Shown: piece by piece, positions 11,146 through 22,799 of the stretch | How the letters are laid out: each line of letters starts with the position of its first letter | How positions within the stretch are numbered: position 1 is the first letter of the stretch | Assembly (NCBI RefSeq): GCF_027244095.1 | Contig: NC_069659.1 | Coordinates: 358,665,250 to 358,729,249, forward strand | Reading direction: 5' to 3' | DNA from: Hemicordylus capensis | Taxonomy: Eukaryota > Chordata > Lepidosauria > Squamata > Cordylidae | Length of the DNA: 64,000 nucleotides | The notes under the pieces: model-generated | Seen by the model: only the letters and a program-made list of their open reading frames with translations | Told to the model about the DNA's origin: nothing | Databases searched by the model: none | Program-made: the position numbers and the translations under genes

Positions 11146-12037
11146 AAATGCCTGCCAACATAAGAGCAGCCCTGCTGGATCAGGCCCAGGAAGGCCCATC
11201 TAGTCCAGCATCCCGTTTCACACAGTGGCCCACCAGATGCCTCTGGAAGCCCACAGGCAGGAGCTGAAAGAGCCATGCCCTCCCTCCTGCTGTGACTCCC
11301 CTGCAACTGGTACTCAGAGGCATCCTGCCTTTGAGGCTGGAGGTGGCCCACAGCCCTCCGACTAGTAGCCATTGATGGACCTCTCCTCCATGAAGTTACC
11401 CAACCCCCTCTTAAAGCCTTCCAAGCTGTCACCACATCTTGTGGCAGAGAATTCCACAAGTGGATTATGCATTGTTCATAGGATGACCCCTGGTTCTAGT
11501 ATTATGGGAGAGGGAGAAGAATTTATCTCTCTCCACTTTCTCCACACCATACATGATTTTATAGGCCTCTATCATGTCTCCCCGCAGTCCTCTTCTTTCT
11601 AAACTAAAAAGCCCCAGGTGTTGTAAGCTTGCCTCATAAGAAAGGTGCTCCAGGCCCCTGATCATCTTGGTTGCCCTCTTCTGTACCTTCTCCAGTTCAA
11701 CAATGTCCTTTCTTAGACGTGGTGACAAGAATTGTATGCTCCAGGTGTGGCCGCACCATAGTTTTGTATAAGGGCATTATAATATTAGCCATTTTATTTT
11801 TAATCCCCTTCCTAATTATCCCTAGCACGGAATTGGCCCTTTTCACAGCTGCCGCACATTGAGTTGACACTTTCAATGAGCTGTCCACCATGACCCAAAG
11901 ATCCTTCTCCTGGTCAGTCACCGACAGCTCAGATCCCATCAGCGTATACTTGAAGTTGGGATTTTTCATCCCAATGTGCATCACTTGACACTTGACACAT
12001 TGTCACCCACTCACCCAGTTTGGAAAGATCCTTTTGG
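11143..12037 (-). mobile_element. CR1 LINE 3' part
   Basis: Minus-strand remnants: LSVTDQEKDLWVMVDSSLKV, MPLYKTMVRPHLEHTILV, LEKVQKRATKMIRGLEHLSY, SLERRGLRGDMIEAYKIMYG, then the GCAGGGCTGCTCTTATG end. About 900 bases of ORF2 C-terminus and 3' UTR. Confidence 0.85.
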
Positions 12038-12480
12038 ACATGGACATGGTTGTAAGTCCAACTTTAACCAGATGGTGGTCCGTCCATGACAATGAGGAAA
12101 TCACAGGTGTCCCTGTCCAAGGAATACCCTCCTGATTAGAGTAAAAGACCAGCTCAAGCGTGTGTCCTGCAATGTGCATCAGTCCCAAGACCACTTTGCC
12201 TAGGCATGGCCACTATGAATTCCTGAGCTGCCCCAGACAAATTGCTTCCGAAGTGAACATTGAAGTCCTCCACCACCACAAACCAAACTGGGTACCCTGG
12301 AGGGACAAGCTTGGCCCTGACTTGGTCACCAGCCTCCCCCAACCAAGTCTTGATACATACCATGTCAGACCCTTCATCCATATTCAGGCCATGGATAATT
12401 TCTGGTTTATTCTGGACCGATCTGGCATTACAAAAGACCAAAGTGAGGGTCTGTGGGTGGTTGACGCTGCTCCCTAAGGT
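12038..12480 (-). mobile_element. L2-like LINE endonuclease fragment
   Basis: Minus frame reads MVFCNARSVQNKPEIIHGLN and VEDFNVHFG, the AP-endonuclease domain of a CR1/L2-clade LINE. It abuts the CR1 at 12037 and is a separate copy from the RT fragment at 13-14.3 kb, because the order is wrong for one element. Confidence 0.7.
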
Positions 12481-12660
12481 CAGAGAGCTGGCAAGACCGC
12501 CGGAAGGGGAAACAACTAGCAGATTTCCGACTCCCCTTCTCCTTAATGGCCTGCTGACCTACCAGCGTCACTTCTTATATTCCCCACCACCACCGGAATA
12601 GCCTCCCATAATCAGTGGATACGCCCCCTGTCTCCCCATCTCCAGACAAATCCAGACAAG

Positions 12661-12915
12661 CAAGCAAACAAACTACGGAATTCTCTGCCACAGGATGTGG
12701 TGATGGCCACCAGTTCAGATGGCTTTAAAAAGGGCTTAAACAAATTAATGGAGGACAGGCCTGTCCATGGGCTACTAGTCGGGCTGGCTGTGTTCCTCCT
12801 CCAGGTTCGGAGGCAGGAGGCCTCCAGAGATCATGGAGGCATCCTAGATATATCATGGATACTGGACTAGATGGGCTTTGGGCCTGATCCAACAGGGCTG
12901 TGCTTATGTTCTTAA
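12661..12915 (+). mobile_element. CR1 LINE 3' end
   Basis: GGAATTCTCTGCCACAGGAT (NSLPQDVV region), then CTGGACTAGATGGGCTTTGG and the CAACAGGGCTGTGCTTATG end, opposite in orientation to the neighbouring CR1. Confidence 0.82.
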
Positions 12916-12999
12916 AACTCTCTGCACATGTTCAGTGGGCACTCCCCTCTCCAGCAGCCTTCAGGAGAAAAGCCGTTGGTTCATGAGTGATCATATGAG

Positions 13000-14300
13000 A
13001 CAAAGATTAATCTTCATGCTGAAAACCCATTTGAGGGCAAAGTCTCGACCCTCACAGGCAGTTTCGGGAAGACACCAGCCCAAAGCCAGGCATCTTCTGG
13101 AGAGGCGGTTGATGAGAACTCCTCCTTCTGGGAGGGGGGAGGGGGCCATGATGAGGTGGGCCAACAGCTCCCTTCTAAGGCCTTTGGGGATGTCATCAAT
13201 TCGCAGGGTCCTAAGAAAGACTGGTCCACCCTGCTTGTTTTGGCTTCTTCTTCGTTCTAAAAAGATTGCCATCCCCTCCTTCACAAACAGTTGGGTTGGA
13301 AAAGGAACTCCATCACTGTGGTGGGAATTGGCTGTTCATCAGGCCAAATCCCATGTTTCTAGAGCTAAAAAAAACCCCTCATGGCAATGAGAGAAAGAGA
13401 GAGAGAGAGAGAGATTCCCTCGAAGGGGCAGACTCTTTCCTCCAGCAGACCCCTGCGATCTCCAGCCCCGACCTGGGCAGAGGAACCACCGACCAGCCGT
13501 ACTTCTGTCTTGTCTGGATTGAATATCAACTTGTTCACCCTCATCCAGTCCATTACTGCATCCGGGCACCGATTCAGTCACCACCTCACCTGCATCTGAT
13601 GAAAAGGAGAGATACAACTGAGTGTCCTCCGCATACTGATGACACCTCAGGCCAGTTCTCCAGAGATGACCTCTCCCAGAGGTTCCATGTAGATGGTGAA
13701 CGGCACAGGGGGAAGAATGGAACCCGGCAGAACCCCAAAGCACAACTGACAAGGGGCTGAGCAGTAACCCCCCAGCACCACCTTTGGGGAATGGGCCTTG
13801 AGGTCGGAGTGGAACCACCTCCAAGCAGTGCCTTCCACACCCAACTCGACCAGCCTATCCCAAAGGAATGGATACCATGGCCAATGGTATCGAAAGCCGC
13901 TGAGATATCCTGGAGAATTAACAGGGTTGTACTCCCTCCCTCCCTCCCTCCCTCCCTCTCTCTGCACAGGTCATCCCCCAGGGTGACCAAAGCAGTTTCT
14001 GTTCCAAAGCTGGGCCTGAAACCTGATTGAAATGGATCTAGAGAGTCTAGGTTTCCTCCAAGAGTGCCTGGAACTGGTCAGCCACGACACCCTCAAGCAC
14101 CTTGCCCAGGAAGGGAAGACTGGCCACAGTCTTCAGTGGTTTGCATCCTCTGGGCCCAGACTGGGTTTCTGGAGGGTGGTCGAGGAATAGCTTGCTTCGA
14201 TGAAGCTGGGACCACTCCCTCTCTCACTGAGGCGTTTAGAACCTGCTGGGCCCAGCTAAAAAATCCCTCCCTACTCCGTTGATTGAATAAGCCATGGCGG
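13000..14300 (-). mobile_element. L2 LINE reverse-transcriptase fragment
   Basis: Minus frames carry ISAAFDTIGHGIHSF, CHQYAEDTQLYLSFSSDAGE and MDWMRVNKLIFNPDKTEVRL, typical of the L2 RT. A (CCCT)n run at 13931-13957 and a GA run at 13388-13412 have grown inside it. Several frame breaks. Confidence 0.8.
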
Positions 14301-14875
14301 GCAAGGCACGTGGTCGGCATGGCCTGTAGCCATCCGGCAGCATGTCGCTGCTGATCTTGTTCTTGTTCTTGTGGCGTTCCGTCTTCATTCGCGCTCCGGC
14401 GCTGCTTTCTGCAGGCACCTTTCCCCAAGCTCCCATGCGAATGGGTCCGTCCTCACACCCACTGCTGCCGCTAAGAAAACCAGCTCAGCTCTGCCCCTCT
14501 GGAAAAGGACAAGGTGCCTGCCCCACTGCCGCCGGCCCCTTCTCCGCCTGCCCTCCTGAACTGGAGGGTGGGCAAGAGGGAGCCCCAGCCCACCCCTCTG
14601 CCTTTCTGGCCTGCTGCCAGCCTCTCCCCTGCTGATCTGGCCTGAGGCCTGGGGCGCTGCCGCCGCTGCCTCCAGCCTCTGCTCCCCCCACCCCAAAGCC
14701 CCGGCTATTAGCTCAGCCTGAGCCACCCGACAGGGCCCGGCTGGCTCGGGACACAGGCCACTCATGGATGCCCTCAGCCTGTTTTGACGGCAGATTTGAA
14801 CCAAGTCTCTCTGGACTTGGAATATGCAAAGAGGGATATACAAACAAGAGGTGTGCTCTTTACTAATACTACCAC

Positions 14876-14916
<41 letters not shown>

Positions 14917-15960
14917 TAATTAATAATAATACCGGGGTCCATTGAGGTGGAGAAAGGGATTGGTGGGGTTAGATTATGAGCTTCTATACAATCGTCTCCA
15001 GTCAAGAAGATTTAGCAGCACTAACAGCGAACAACAGGATCGGGCCATTCGACAAACTTAGCAAAGTCTTTGTTGAGAGACCTGCTCTTCCAAGGAATGT
15101 TAGATTGCCGCTTACTCCAAAAGTGTTCGTCTGCAGACTGCAATCCAAGAAGTGGGGAAAGTGGAGTGCAGAGTTGGTGCGGAGGGGAGAGGCCAGATTC
15201 TTCCCCCTCAGAGGACATGAGCGCCATCTGGCAAAGCAGAAACTGGGACAGACAATTCCCTGGGTCCCATGGCGGGCGGGGGGGGGGGGCTCTCCACAAA
15301 TTCCTGCCCTGGTTTGGGGCTACTGTGGCAGCCGATGGCCTGCAGGACCCTCACACACCCGGACACACCCAGAAAGAGGCAGGAGGAGACACAATGGGAA
15401 AGCAGGAGGCGTTTATTTTCACTTTCGACAAAAGATGGACTTTCCCTTGATGGTGTTACAAACTGTTTCGTTTTGCTTGGGAGGTGGGGGAGGAGGAACG
15501 GCCTTTTGCAAGTCTTGGCCCTGACCGCACCTGTTCATTCAGGCCAGGTGGCCAAGCCAAGCCGGCCTCCAGCCCAGCTTCGAAGCCCGCTTGGCTTGTG
15601 CCCAGAGGAAGCTGCTGCCCTTTTGGGTCTGGGAGGACTCCAGTGCCTGGAATCCCTAAACTGGGCCCGAGAGAGGATGGGTTGGGGGGCGGGAGAGGCA
15701 GCCAGATCCCCTGGAGAGAGAAGGGGGCTCCTCAGTGCCACCTCTGGAGCTCCAGTTTCTTGGTGGGACACCCCCCGAATCAGCCCCCTCCCCTTTCCAG
15801 GGGGCACTGGACTGGCCAGGCCTCCTCCCTAGAAGGCCGAGCTGCCTCAGCTGGACTCTGACTGCCTCCCTGCTCCTTTGGAGAGAGAGTTGGTGGTGAG
15901 CAGTGGGGCCGGCAGGCACCCCACAGGCACACAGGAAGCTGCTCCCGAAGACTGAGCCAG
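14300..15960. other. Intergenic, no gene seen
   Basis: Unique GC-rich sequence, an (AAT)n tail and a moderately AT-balanced piece at 14980-15200 of unknown origin. Confidence 0.5.
14878..14930 (+). repeat. (AAT)n microsatellite
   Basis: About 12 AAT units, then AATTAATTAATAATAAT. It may be the tail of a decayed SINE. Confidence 0.9.
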
Positions 15961-15964
15961 GCCC

Positions 15965-16125
15965 CTGGTCCCTCTAGCTCCATCTTGCCTCCACCGACTG
16001 GCAGCATTCTCCAGAGTTGCACGGGGGGATATTTTCCTAGCACGACCCAGAGAGGCCAGGAATTGGACCCACCTGGCACCTTCTGTGTGCAAGCAGATGC
16101 TCCCTCGCTGAGCGACAGCCCCCGC
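15965..16125 (-). mobile_element. SINE body fragment, diverged
   Basis: GACTGGCAGCATTCTCCAGA, AGGAATTGGACCCACCTGGC and GTGCAAGCAGATGCTCCCTC fit the reverse of the same SINE body with many changes. Confidence 0.45.
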
Positions 16126-16457
16126 CTCCAGCACTGCACCCCCCTCCCCTCAGAGAGCCTGATGCTCTAGTCCTTCCTCGCTGCAATGTAAGGAACGTCA
16201 TCACGGTCAACAGTGATGCATCATGGGATGGCTCAGGGGCCCCTCCCCAGCCAGGGCCACACCCCTTCAGCCCATCGGCCGCCTTGCTTGCCTGGGTGTG
16301 GCAATCCCCCCACACTCCCCCCAATGGCCTCCCTGCCCTGAGCCTCTGAGTCTCCTTGGCTTCCTTCTCCCCACAGCCGGCTCGCCACCATCTGTGGGGC
16401 CCAGACTTGATGGGCCGCCTGTAGCAACTGGGATGTGGCCTCTGCTCCCCACAGCCA

Positions 16458-16787
16458 CCTGCCCAGGGTGCTTTCCAGACTAGTCCCTGCAATGGGGTCA
16501 GGACGTATCTCCAGAGTGTGCTTCCGCACTTCCTGTGTTGTGACACCACACTGACTGCTGGGTGCCGTTCACATTTCCGATGCCTTGTTTGGTATTTAAT
16601 CGCTGCAATTTATTTCCATAATGTTGTATGTCCGGCGTAAAAAGATTGCTGTCTTTTTCGGGTTGTTTGTTTTTGCGAGACTGCTCCCCCTGCTGGGCAC
16701 TTTGCTATTTACGTTTTGAATGTGATTTGCCCAAACCGAAGCATTTTGCCGCTGTTGAGCAGCTAACTGGAAAGCACCCTGGGCAGG
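16458..16787. mobile_element. MITE family 2, copy with perfect long inverted ends
   Basis: The outer 21 bases are perfectly inverted (starting CCTGCCCAGGGTGC, ending GCACCCTGGGCAGG). The inside matches the 6684 copy. It lies about 500 bases downstream of the LRRC15 stop and carries AATAAA and ATTAAA in the LRRC15 sense. Confidence 0.75.
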
Positions 16788-17178
16788 TCCGGAGGCTGCC
16801 TTCTTGCCCCAGAGGAAGCTGCTCAAGGGCTGCCCCTCCTGGGAGGCCTGCCACTGCAGGGAGTGTGCCTTCCTACAGGACGCCAGCCTCGGAGTGCCCA
16901 CAACACCCCCACCTCCACTGAGGCTGCTGGGGCAGGACCGCTCGTCAGCCTTGGGGGACCGGTGTGCTGGGTCCCTGGGGAATGGGATGGGGGTCTAGGC
17001 TCACCAAGCCAGGGGGAGGCTGCGCAGCAATGCACAGGGAGGTCTAGCACACTGGTCGAGCTTGAGGCACAATGCTGAGGGGGAGCAGGGCCTCTGTCAT
17101 CAGGGGGGATGCCCACTGAGTCCTGGTGGCTGCCGAGAGGGGCGGGTGGGAGGGCTGGAGACCGTGATGCAGAACAAA

Positions 17179-17210
<32 letters not shown>

Positions 17211-17274
17211 GTCCCCCCCCCTGCCCCGAAATGTCCCAGGCAGGCGGGTGTTGGTGCTTCTCCTTGGCTGCCTT
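16590..17274 (-). other. LRRC15: Probable LRRC15 3' UTR
   Basis: Downstream of the TAG at 17277-17275 the minus strand runs through a (CA)n tract (GT on plus, about 17179-17207) into a MITE. That MITE supplies AATAAA (plus TTTATT, 16609-16614) and ATTAAA (plus TTTAAT, 16595-16600). These are the first signals I noticed after the stop. The extent is inferred. Confidence 0.35.
17179..17207 (+). repeat. (GT)n microsatellite
   Basis: About 14 GT units, just downstream of the LRRC15 stop in its transcribed direction. Confidence 0.95.
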
Positions 17275-19080
17275 CTAGGCTTTCCTTGGGCTCAGCTCAG
17301 AGCGCTGCTTTCTCCCGCAGCCGTAGAAGGCCACGGCCACCAGCGTGCCCAGGAGCAAGGCACACCCGACCACAATGCAGGTGACCACCACCCCAGTCTG
17401 GGTGCGGGTCAGACCCCAAATGCCCCCCTCCGCAGGGACAATGCCAGGGCTGGGGAGGGCAGTGGCTGCTGCCGCCGCTGGGGACTCCTGCTCTGTCTCT
17501 GCGCTGCCCGGCTCACTGCCCAGAGCTGGCTGGGACGGAGTGGGGGGCGCAGGGGTGGCGGCGGCAGCAGCGGTGGTCTCTGGCCTCTGGTCCTGCCCAG
17601 GGGCCTCTGCCTGGCCAGAGGTGGGCAGTGGCCAGGCCGGGGCGGTGGCCGAGCTCCCCGGCCCCAGGAGGAGGGCCTCGTCCATCTCGGCCACAGGCTT
17701 CCCCTGCAGGAGGGGTGGCTGGGCACACCGCGGCTGGCTGCTCCCCAGGCGGGGCTGGTTCTCCTGCAGCCACTTCTTGAGAGCCAGGAGGGAGGCGTCG
17801 CAGCGCCAGGGGTTGTCCTGCAGCCAGACCTCCCGCAGGTGGGGCAGCCGGTTGAAGATGCCGGCCGGGAGCGTCTCCAGGGAGTTGTTCTGCAGCTGGA
17901 TGGTCACCAGGCCTGGGGTGTGCTGGAAGAGGCGTCCCGGCAGGGAGCGGAGCTGGTTGTTCTGCAAAGACACGTTCTGCAGCTTGCTCAGGCCGCGGAA
18001 GGTCTCCCCGTCCAGCGTGGCGAGCTGGTTGGTGTGCAGGGAGACCTCCAGGAGCTCCGCCAGCCCAGCCAAGGCCTCGGGGGAGAGGCTGCGCAGCTGG
18101 TTCCGGCTCAGGACCAGGAGCTGCAGGGCCGTGAGGTTGCCAAAGACCTGGCCGGGCAGGCTGGCCAGCTGGTTGTCATAGAGCCAGAGCTCCCTCAGCC
18201 GGGGCATCGGCCCAAAGAGCCCCGGGCCGAGCTCCCGGAGGGCGTTGCCAAAGAGCGAGAGCCGGGAGAGCTCCGGGAGGTCCAGGAAGAGGCCCGGCGG
18301 GAGGGCCTCCAGCCGGTTGTTGGAGAGGAACAGCTTCTGCAGCTGGCGGTTGGCTGCAAAGAGCCCCGGCGGCAGCGCCCGGAGCCGGTTGTGGTGCAGG
18401 CCCAGCTCCTGCAGCTCGGCCAGGGCCTCGAAGGCCCGCGCGGGCAGCTCGGCCAGCTGGTTCTCGTAGAGGCGCAGGACCTGCAGGCTGCGCAGCTGCG
18501 CCAGGAGCCGGGGGGGCAGGCGGGCCAGCTGGTTCTTGGCCAGGTTGAGCTTGGCGAGGGAGCGCAGCGGGTCCAGCGTCCCCGGCGGGATGGCCTGCAG
18601 CTGGTTCCCCTGGAGCTGGAGCTCTTTGAGGCTGCCCAGCTGGCTGAAGTGGGCAGCCTGGAGGCGGAGGAGCCGGTTGCCCGGGAGCAGGAGCGACTCC
18701 AGCCGGCCCAGCGGGTGGAAGAGCTCCAGCGGCAGCTCCCGGATCCCGTTGCTGGCCATGCTGAGGTAGCGGAGGGAGGCCAGGTGCCGGAAGGCCCCGG
18801 GGCTGATGCGGGAGAGCTGGTTCTTCTCCATCCGCAGGGCGATGAGGGCGGAAGCGTTCCCAAAGGCCGCCTCGCCCAGCTCCCTGATGCCGGTGTTGAG
18901 GACCTGCAAGCTCATGGCGTTGCTGGGCAGCGGGGCGGGCATCTCCACCAGCTGGGGGCCCGAGCACTCCACCTGGGCCGCCTTGGAGCAGGCACACTCT
19001 TCGGGGCACGGCGCCCCCACCAGGCGCAGCAGGACTGCGCAGCCCACCACCAGCCGGGGAAGACAGCCTTTCCGCTCCAT
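17275..19080 (-). CDS. LRRC15: Leucine-rich repeat-containing protein 15 (LRRC15), complete coding exon
   Basis: Type I membrane LRR protein of 601 residues (the human protein is about 581). The order is: signal peptide (residues 1 to about 23, MERKGCLPRLVVGCAVLLRL), N-terminal cap CPEECACSKAAQVEC, the LRRC15-typical NAMSLQVLNTGIRELGEAAF, about 15 LRRs including LFGPMPRLRELWLYDNQLAS, a C-terminal cap NPWRCDASLLALKKWL, a Pro/Ala/Thr-rich stalk, a membrane segment (about 563-588, VVVTCIVVGCALLLGTLVAV) and a short basic tail. The ATG is at 19080-19078. A polypyrimidine/AG acceptor ends 12 bases upstream (exon edge 19092), so the 5' UTR is split and the whole ORF sits in one exon, as in mammals. 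The family is linked to cell-matrix adhesion. The coding sequence is very GC-rich, so reverse-strand open frames over it are shadows. Confidence 0.95.
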   Translation of the reverse strand: MERKGCLPRLVVGCAVLLRLVGAPCPEECACSKAAQVECSGPQLVEMPAPLPSNAMSLQVLNTGIRELGEAAFGNASALIALRMEKNQLSRISPGAFRHLASLRYLSMASNGIRELPLELFHPLGRLESLLLPGNRLLRLQAAHFSQLGSLKELQLQGNQLQAIPPGTLDPLRSLAKLNLAKNQLARLPPRLLAQLRSLQVLRLYENQLAELPARAFEALAELQELGLHHNRLRALPPGLFAANRQLQKLFLSNNRLEALPPGLFLDLPELSRLSLFGNALRELGPGLFGPMPRLRELWLYDNQLASLPGQVFGNLTALQLLVLSRNQLRSLSPEALAGLAELLEVSLHTNQLATLDGETFRGLSKLQNVSLQNNQLRSLPGRLFQHTPGLVTIQLQNNSLETLPAGIFNRLPHLREVWLQDNPWRCDASLLALKKWLQENQPRLGSSQPRCAQPPLLQGKPVAEMDEALLLGPGSSATAPAWPLPTSGQAEAPGQDQRPETTAAAAATPAPPTPSQPALGSEPGSAETEQESPAAAAATALPSPGIVPAEGGIWGLTRTQTGVVVTCIVVGCALLLGTLVAVAFYGCGRKQRSELSPRKA

Positions 19081-20743
19081 CGTGGGTGGGGCCTGCGGGG
19101 AAAACAACACACTGAGCGTTACCAGACGGCGCGGCCTCCTCCGGGCTTCTCCAAGCTGGCAGCAGCTGGAGCGCAGGGCCAGGGGCAGGTGCTCCTTTCT
19201 TCTGCCTCCTCCCTCCCTGGTGTCTCCCAGGGGGGCATGACCCCTGGCCTGCTGGGCAACATGAAGCCGTGGAGAGGCAGCAAGCTGGGGGTCAGGGATC
19301 ATCTGAGGTCAGAGAGGAAGGCAGCCTGCCCCCAAGCAGTGGGGCTGACTGGCCCATCCCAGGAGGCCCCTCCCCAGAGAGCATCATCCGCATGCCTGAG
19401 CTCTGGCCATGACGGGGGGGGGGGGGGCGCGATCTCAGGCAACCTTCCTTTGGGCGGCGGTGCAGGGCCCAGAAAGGGAAAGCAAAGCGAGAACCTGCCA
19501 CCGCATTCAGTGGGGCACGGGGGGCATGGACCCTCGCCAGCCCCCAGCCCTGCATCCAGACACACACACACCCCCGCTTGTGCTCTGCTCCTGCTCCGCT
19601 CAGCAGACATCTGCTTCTTGCCTCCCCAGCTCCTTCTCCCCCACCTCCACGCACCGCACAGCCAACTCCGACAGGCACCTCCTCAAGCCTGCTGCTGCCG
19701 CACCCGGGTCCCCACTGCAAGCTGCCCGCTGCCTCGGAGCGTGTGAGGGCAGCAGCGGCGGCAGCAGCGCCATGGTGGGACACGGGAGAGCCCTTACAGT
19801 GGGGCTGCTGGGCCCCTGAGCAAGCTCCCAGCAGCCTCTGCCCCTGCCCCTGCCCCCCCCCCAGCTCCCAGAGTCTGGGAGGCTGCAGGCCAGCCCCACG
19901 GGCAGTGTTCCCGCTAAGGCGTGTGCACATGCACGCACACACAAGTTTTGGATGCCCGCTCAGTTAATTTTAGATCCCACTCAGATTGAATCAGGAAGGC
20001 CCCACTCTGAATTTATGTGCACACACACGGCCATGATCCTGCCGCCCAGAATAAAATTCATTCCGCACGCGGGCGGGGGGGGGAGGGACCACGGCCCACG
20101 TGCGGTTTGCTTCTTGGCAGCTTTGGTGGCTCCCACTCAAGTGAGCAAGCAAGACTTTCCTCATTCCCTTTGCAAGCCTTTGCTGCTGGGCTGCAGCGGG
20201 CTGGCCAGTAGCCCAGGGACAGCCAACCAAGGGCCTCAGCACCGCCCCCTTCCCAGTGCTGGCCACGCCCCCCTGGGTTGAGGTCCATCTGACGCCAAGG
20301 CAGGGGGTGTGGGCAGCAGCACCAGGCAGTGGGGGCGCACAGCCCCTCGCCCGCTCGCTGAACAAAGCGCCAGAGGCGAGCAGCTCTGCTTCATCCACTG
20401 TGGTGCCCCCACCAGATCCTGGCGGCCCAGGGACATTGCCCCACCCCGGGCCAATGGTGGCTACGGCATGGCTTGCTCTCTTGGGGGCGGGTCTCCATTT
20501 CCCATAGACACAAAAGCCTTCAGGGTCTCCGGCCTCGCTTGCTTCTCAAGGGAGAGTCAAAGTGCACAGGCCAGGGAAGGCAGCTCCTCCCAGCCTCTCT
20601 TTCCGCAGGCCCTGCTGCTCCCTTTCCCCGTGAATCACACCCCCCGGCCACATGCCCCCTTCAGGCCCGGCTCCACCCTGCCTCCCATCCTCCCCCTCCA
20701 AGGAGCTGCCTGGCCTGCTGGGACCCTCCCCTTGGAGCATCAT

Positions 20744-20905
20744 GGAAGCTGCCGCCTACTGAGTCAGAGGCAGACCATCGGTCCTTCCAGCTCAGTATTG
20801 TCTGCACTGACCGGCAGAGCTTCTCTGAGGTTCCAGGCAGGAGTCTCTCCCAGCCCTCCCTGGAGATGCTGCCAGCCCGGGATTGAACCTGGGACGACCT
20901 TCTGC
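20744..20905 (-). mobile_element. SINE body fragment
   Basis: GGAAGCTGCCGCCTACTGAG, TCCAGCTCAGTATTGTCTGC and GGGATTGAACCTGGGACG are the reverse complement of a SINE body like the 5S-headed family's 3' half. Confidence 0.65.
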
Positions 20906-21504
20906 TTCCCTATTATGGCTCTCTGGGGTCTCAGTTCTCGGCCCAACGGCCAGACTTGCTGGAAGCGCCTGGCTCTTGGGAATCTCTCCCCCCAGGCTTT
21001 GTTAGCAGGTCGCTCTGACAAGGGCCACCCAAGAGGGGTTGGCATGGAGGGGGAGGGCTTGCCAGCCGGTGCCCCCCCCCCGTTTTGAGGAGAGGAGTGG
21101 ATGTGGCGGTGGGCGGGGTTGTCTCTGCCAAGCAGGCACCTGCAGTAGCCCCAGCAGGGGGCTCCTGGCTTGCCATTTAAGGCAGGGTAGCGGGGGGGGG
21201 GGCAGCAGGCAGGACCGGCTTAGGCCAGGTGAGCAGCCCTGCCCTGGGGCAGCAGCAGAGTTTGCAGCGAGGCCAAGAGACTTCTCCTGACCCTGCCGCT
21301 GAAGAGCCGGCAGGCTGGAGGCCACAGAGGGGAATAATAGCTGGTTAGGATCACGGCTGGAAACTCTGAGCCCGGCTGGTGGTCAGAGGGATTTGTGGCC
21401 ACGGAAACTGCACCCTGCCAAGCTGGGCTCTGAATGTGGGTCCTGAGCCCCGTCTCCTGGCAGGGGGAGAGCTGACAGCAGCACATTCCTGGCCCATGAA
21501 GTCA

Positions 21505-21507
<3 letters not shown>

Positions 21508-21534
<27 letters not shown>
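21508..21534 (+). repeat. (CTG)9 microsatellite
   Basis: Nine perfect CTG units preceded by ATGAAGTCATTG. The apparent Leu-rich leader is discussed under rejected items. Confidence 0.95.
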
Positions 21535-21536
<2 letters not shown>

Positions 21537-22799
21537 GGTCAGGCCAGGAGTGGGGGAGGCGGGCTGGGTCTCGGCTCGGGCCCCAAACCCTCTGGCTTCC
21601 CCGGAGAGGGAAAGCGGCTCCTCTGCCCTCCGGGACACAAGGGGGCCACAAGAGGGCAGTGCAGAGAGGACCAAGGCAGGGGAACATCCCTCCACCAGGA
21701 CCACACGTCTCTGCCTCCCGGCCCAGCAGGTGGGTGGGTGTCCTGAGCCCCTGGGAGCACCTTCTTACTTCGCTCTCCAGTCTCAGCAAGTCAGCACAGC
21801 CGGGCTTCAGGCCTGAAAAGCCACCGGCTGGTTCAAGGCTGGAACACACCCCGCTCAGGGGCTGGGCCACCAGTGGGCCTGCAGGCAGACCAGCAGGCAG
21901 CAGTCCCAGCGGGAGGGACCTTTTCTTCCGCCTTGGGCAGCCTGACTGCAGCTGGTGGCAAAGCCAGGGGGGGCGGGCTACCCCACCCTCCGAGATGGGG
22001 GCCGAATCTCTCCCATGGACTCTCCCATCAACCCAAGGTATCATCTGTCTGCCTCGTGGCCCAGGGGGCCACTCACTCCCCACTGCCTGGGGCAACTCAG
22101 CATGCCAGGGAAGGCAGCCACAGGCAGACCCCAGCCTGGGAGCAAGGGGCAGCAGCCCCCCCCCCAGCAGATCCTCCTGCTTTGGGCTTCCAGGGTGGGG
22201 CTTTCTGACCTGGACCCACCTTTCCAGATGACTCCCAGCTTCGGACTGGCTTGAGAGTGGGCAGAGAACGGCCTCGCCCCTCCTGCCGTGACGGGCAGAG
22301 CCAGAGCACTGGAGGGGCCCTTCAGACTAGCTTCATCTCTGATGCCATGCAGGCAATCTGGGGCGAGAACCAGGGGCAGTCCTTGCGTGAGGCAAGGTGA
22401 GGCACTACCCTCTGGCAGCAGATTCCTGGGGTGCCAGCTGGGCAGCAAAATTACCCCCCCCCTCTTCAAAGCAGCTTTTGGGGGCCATCTGGCCCTTGCA
22501 AGCTTGGCCAGGGGTGGGGCCCCTGCTCACCCTCGGCTTGCACAAAGCAAGAGGGGAGGGGGGAGGGGCTGCCCCCTCCCCTCCCCAGCATCTCCCACAC
22601 TACTTTCAAGGATCGCAAAGGTTCATTTTGAAAGGGGGCTGGCTGGCTTGCCCTCCCCCCCCCCCGTTGTGGAGCAAGGCCACCTCCAGCACTGCAATGC
22701 CCAGGGCTGCCCCTGACTGCAAGAACCCCAAGAGAGGTCTGACTCCAGCGAGGACATCCATGGGGGCAGCTGCCCCCCCCCCGCCCGCACGCCCCCTAA

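Noticed and set aside
17062-19746. 894-codon plus-strand open frame opposite LRRC15
   Set aside because: Exact antisense shadow of the LRR exon; its repeat pattern is the complement of the LRR codons and it has no domain of its own.
21379-21816. Plus-strand frame starting MKSLLLLLLLLLLPV, like a signal peptide
   Set aside because: Leu run comes from (CTG)9; no domain follows and no splice signals support an exon.
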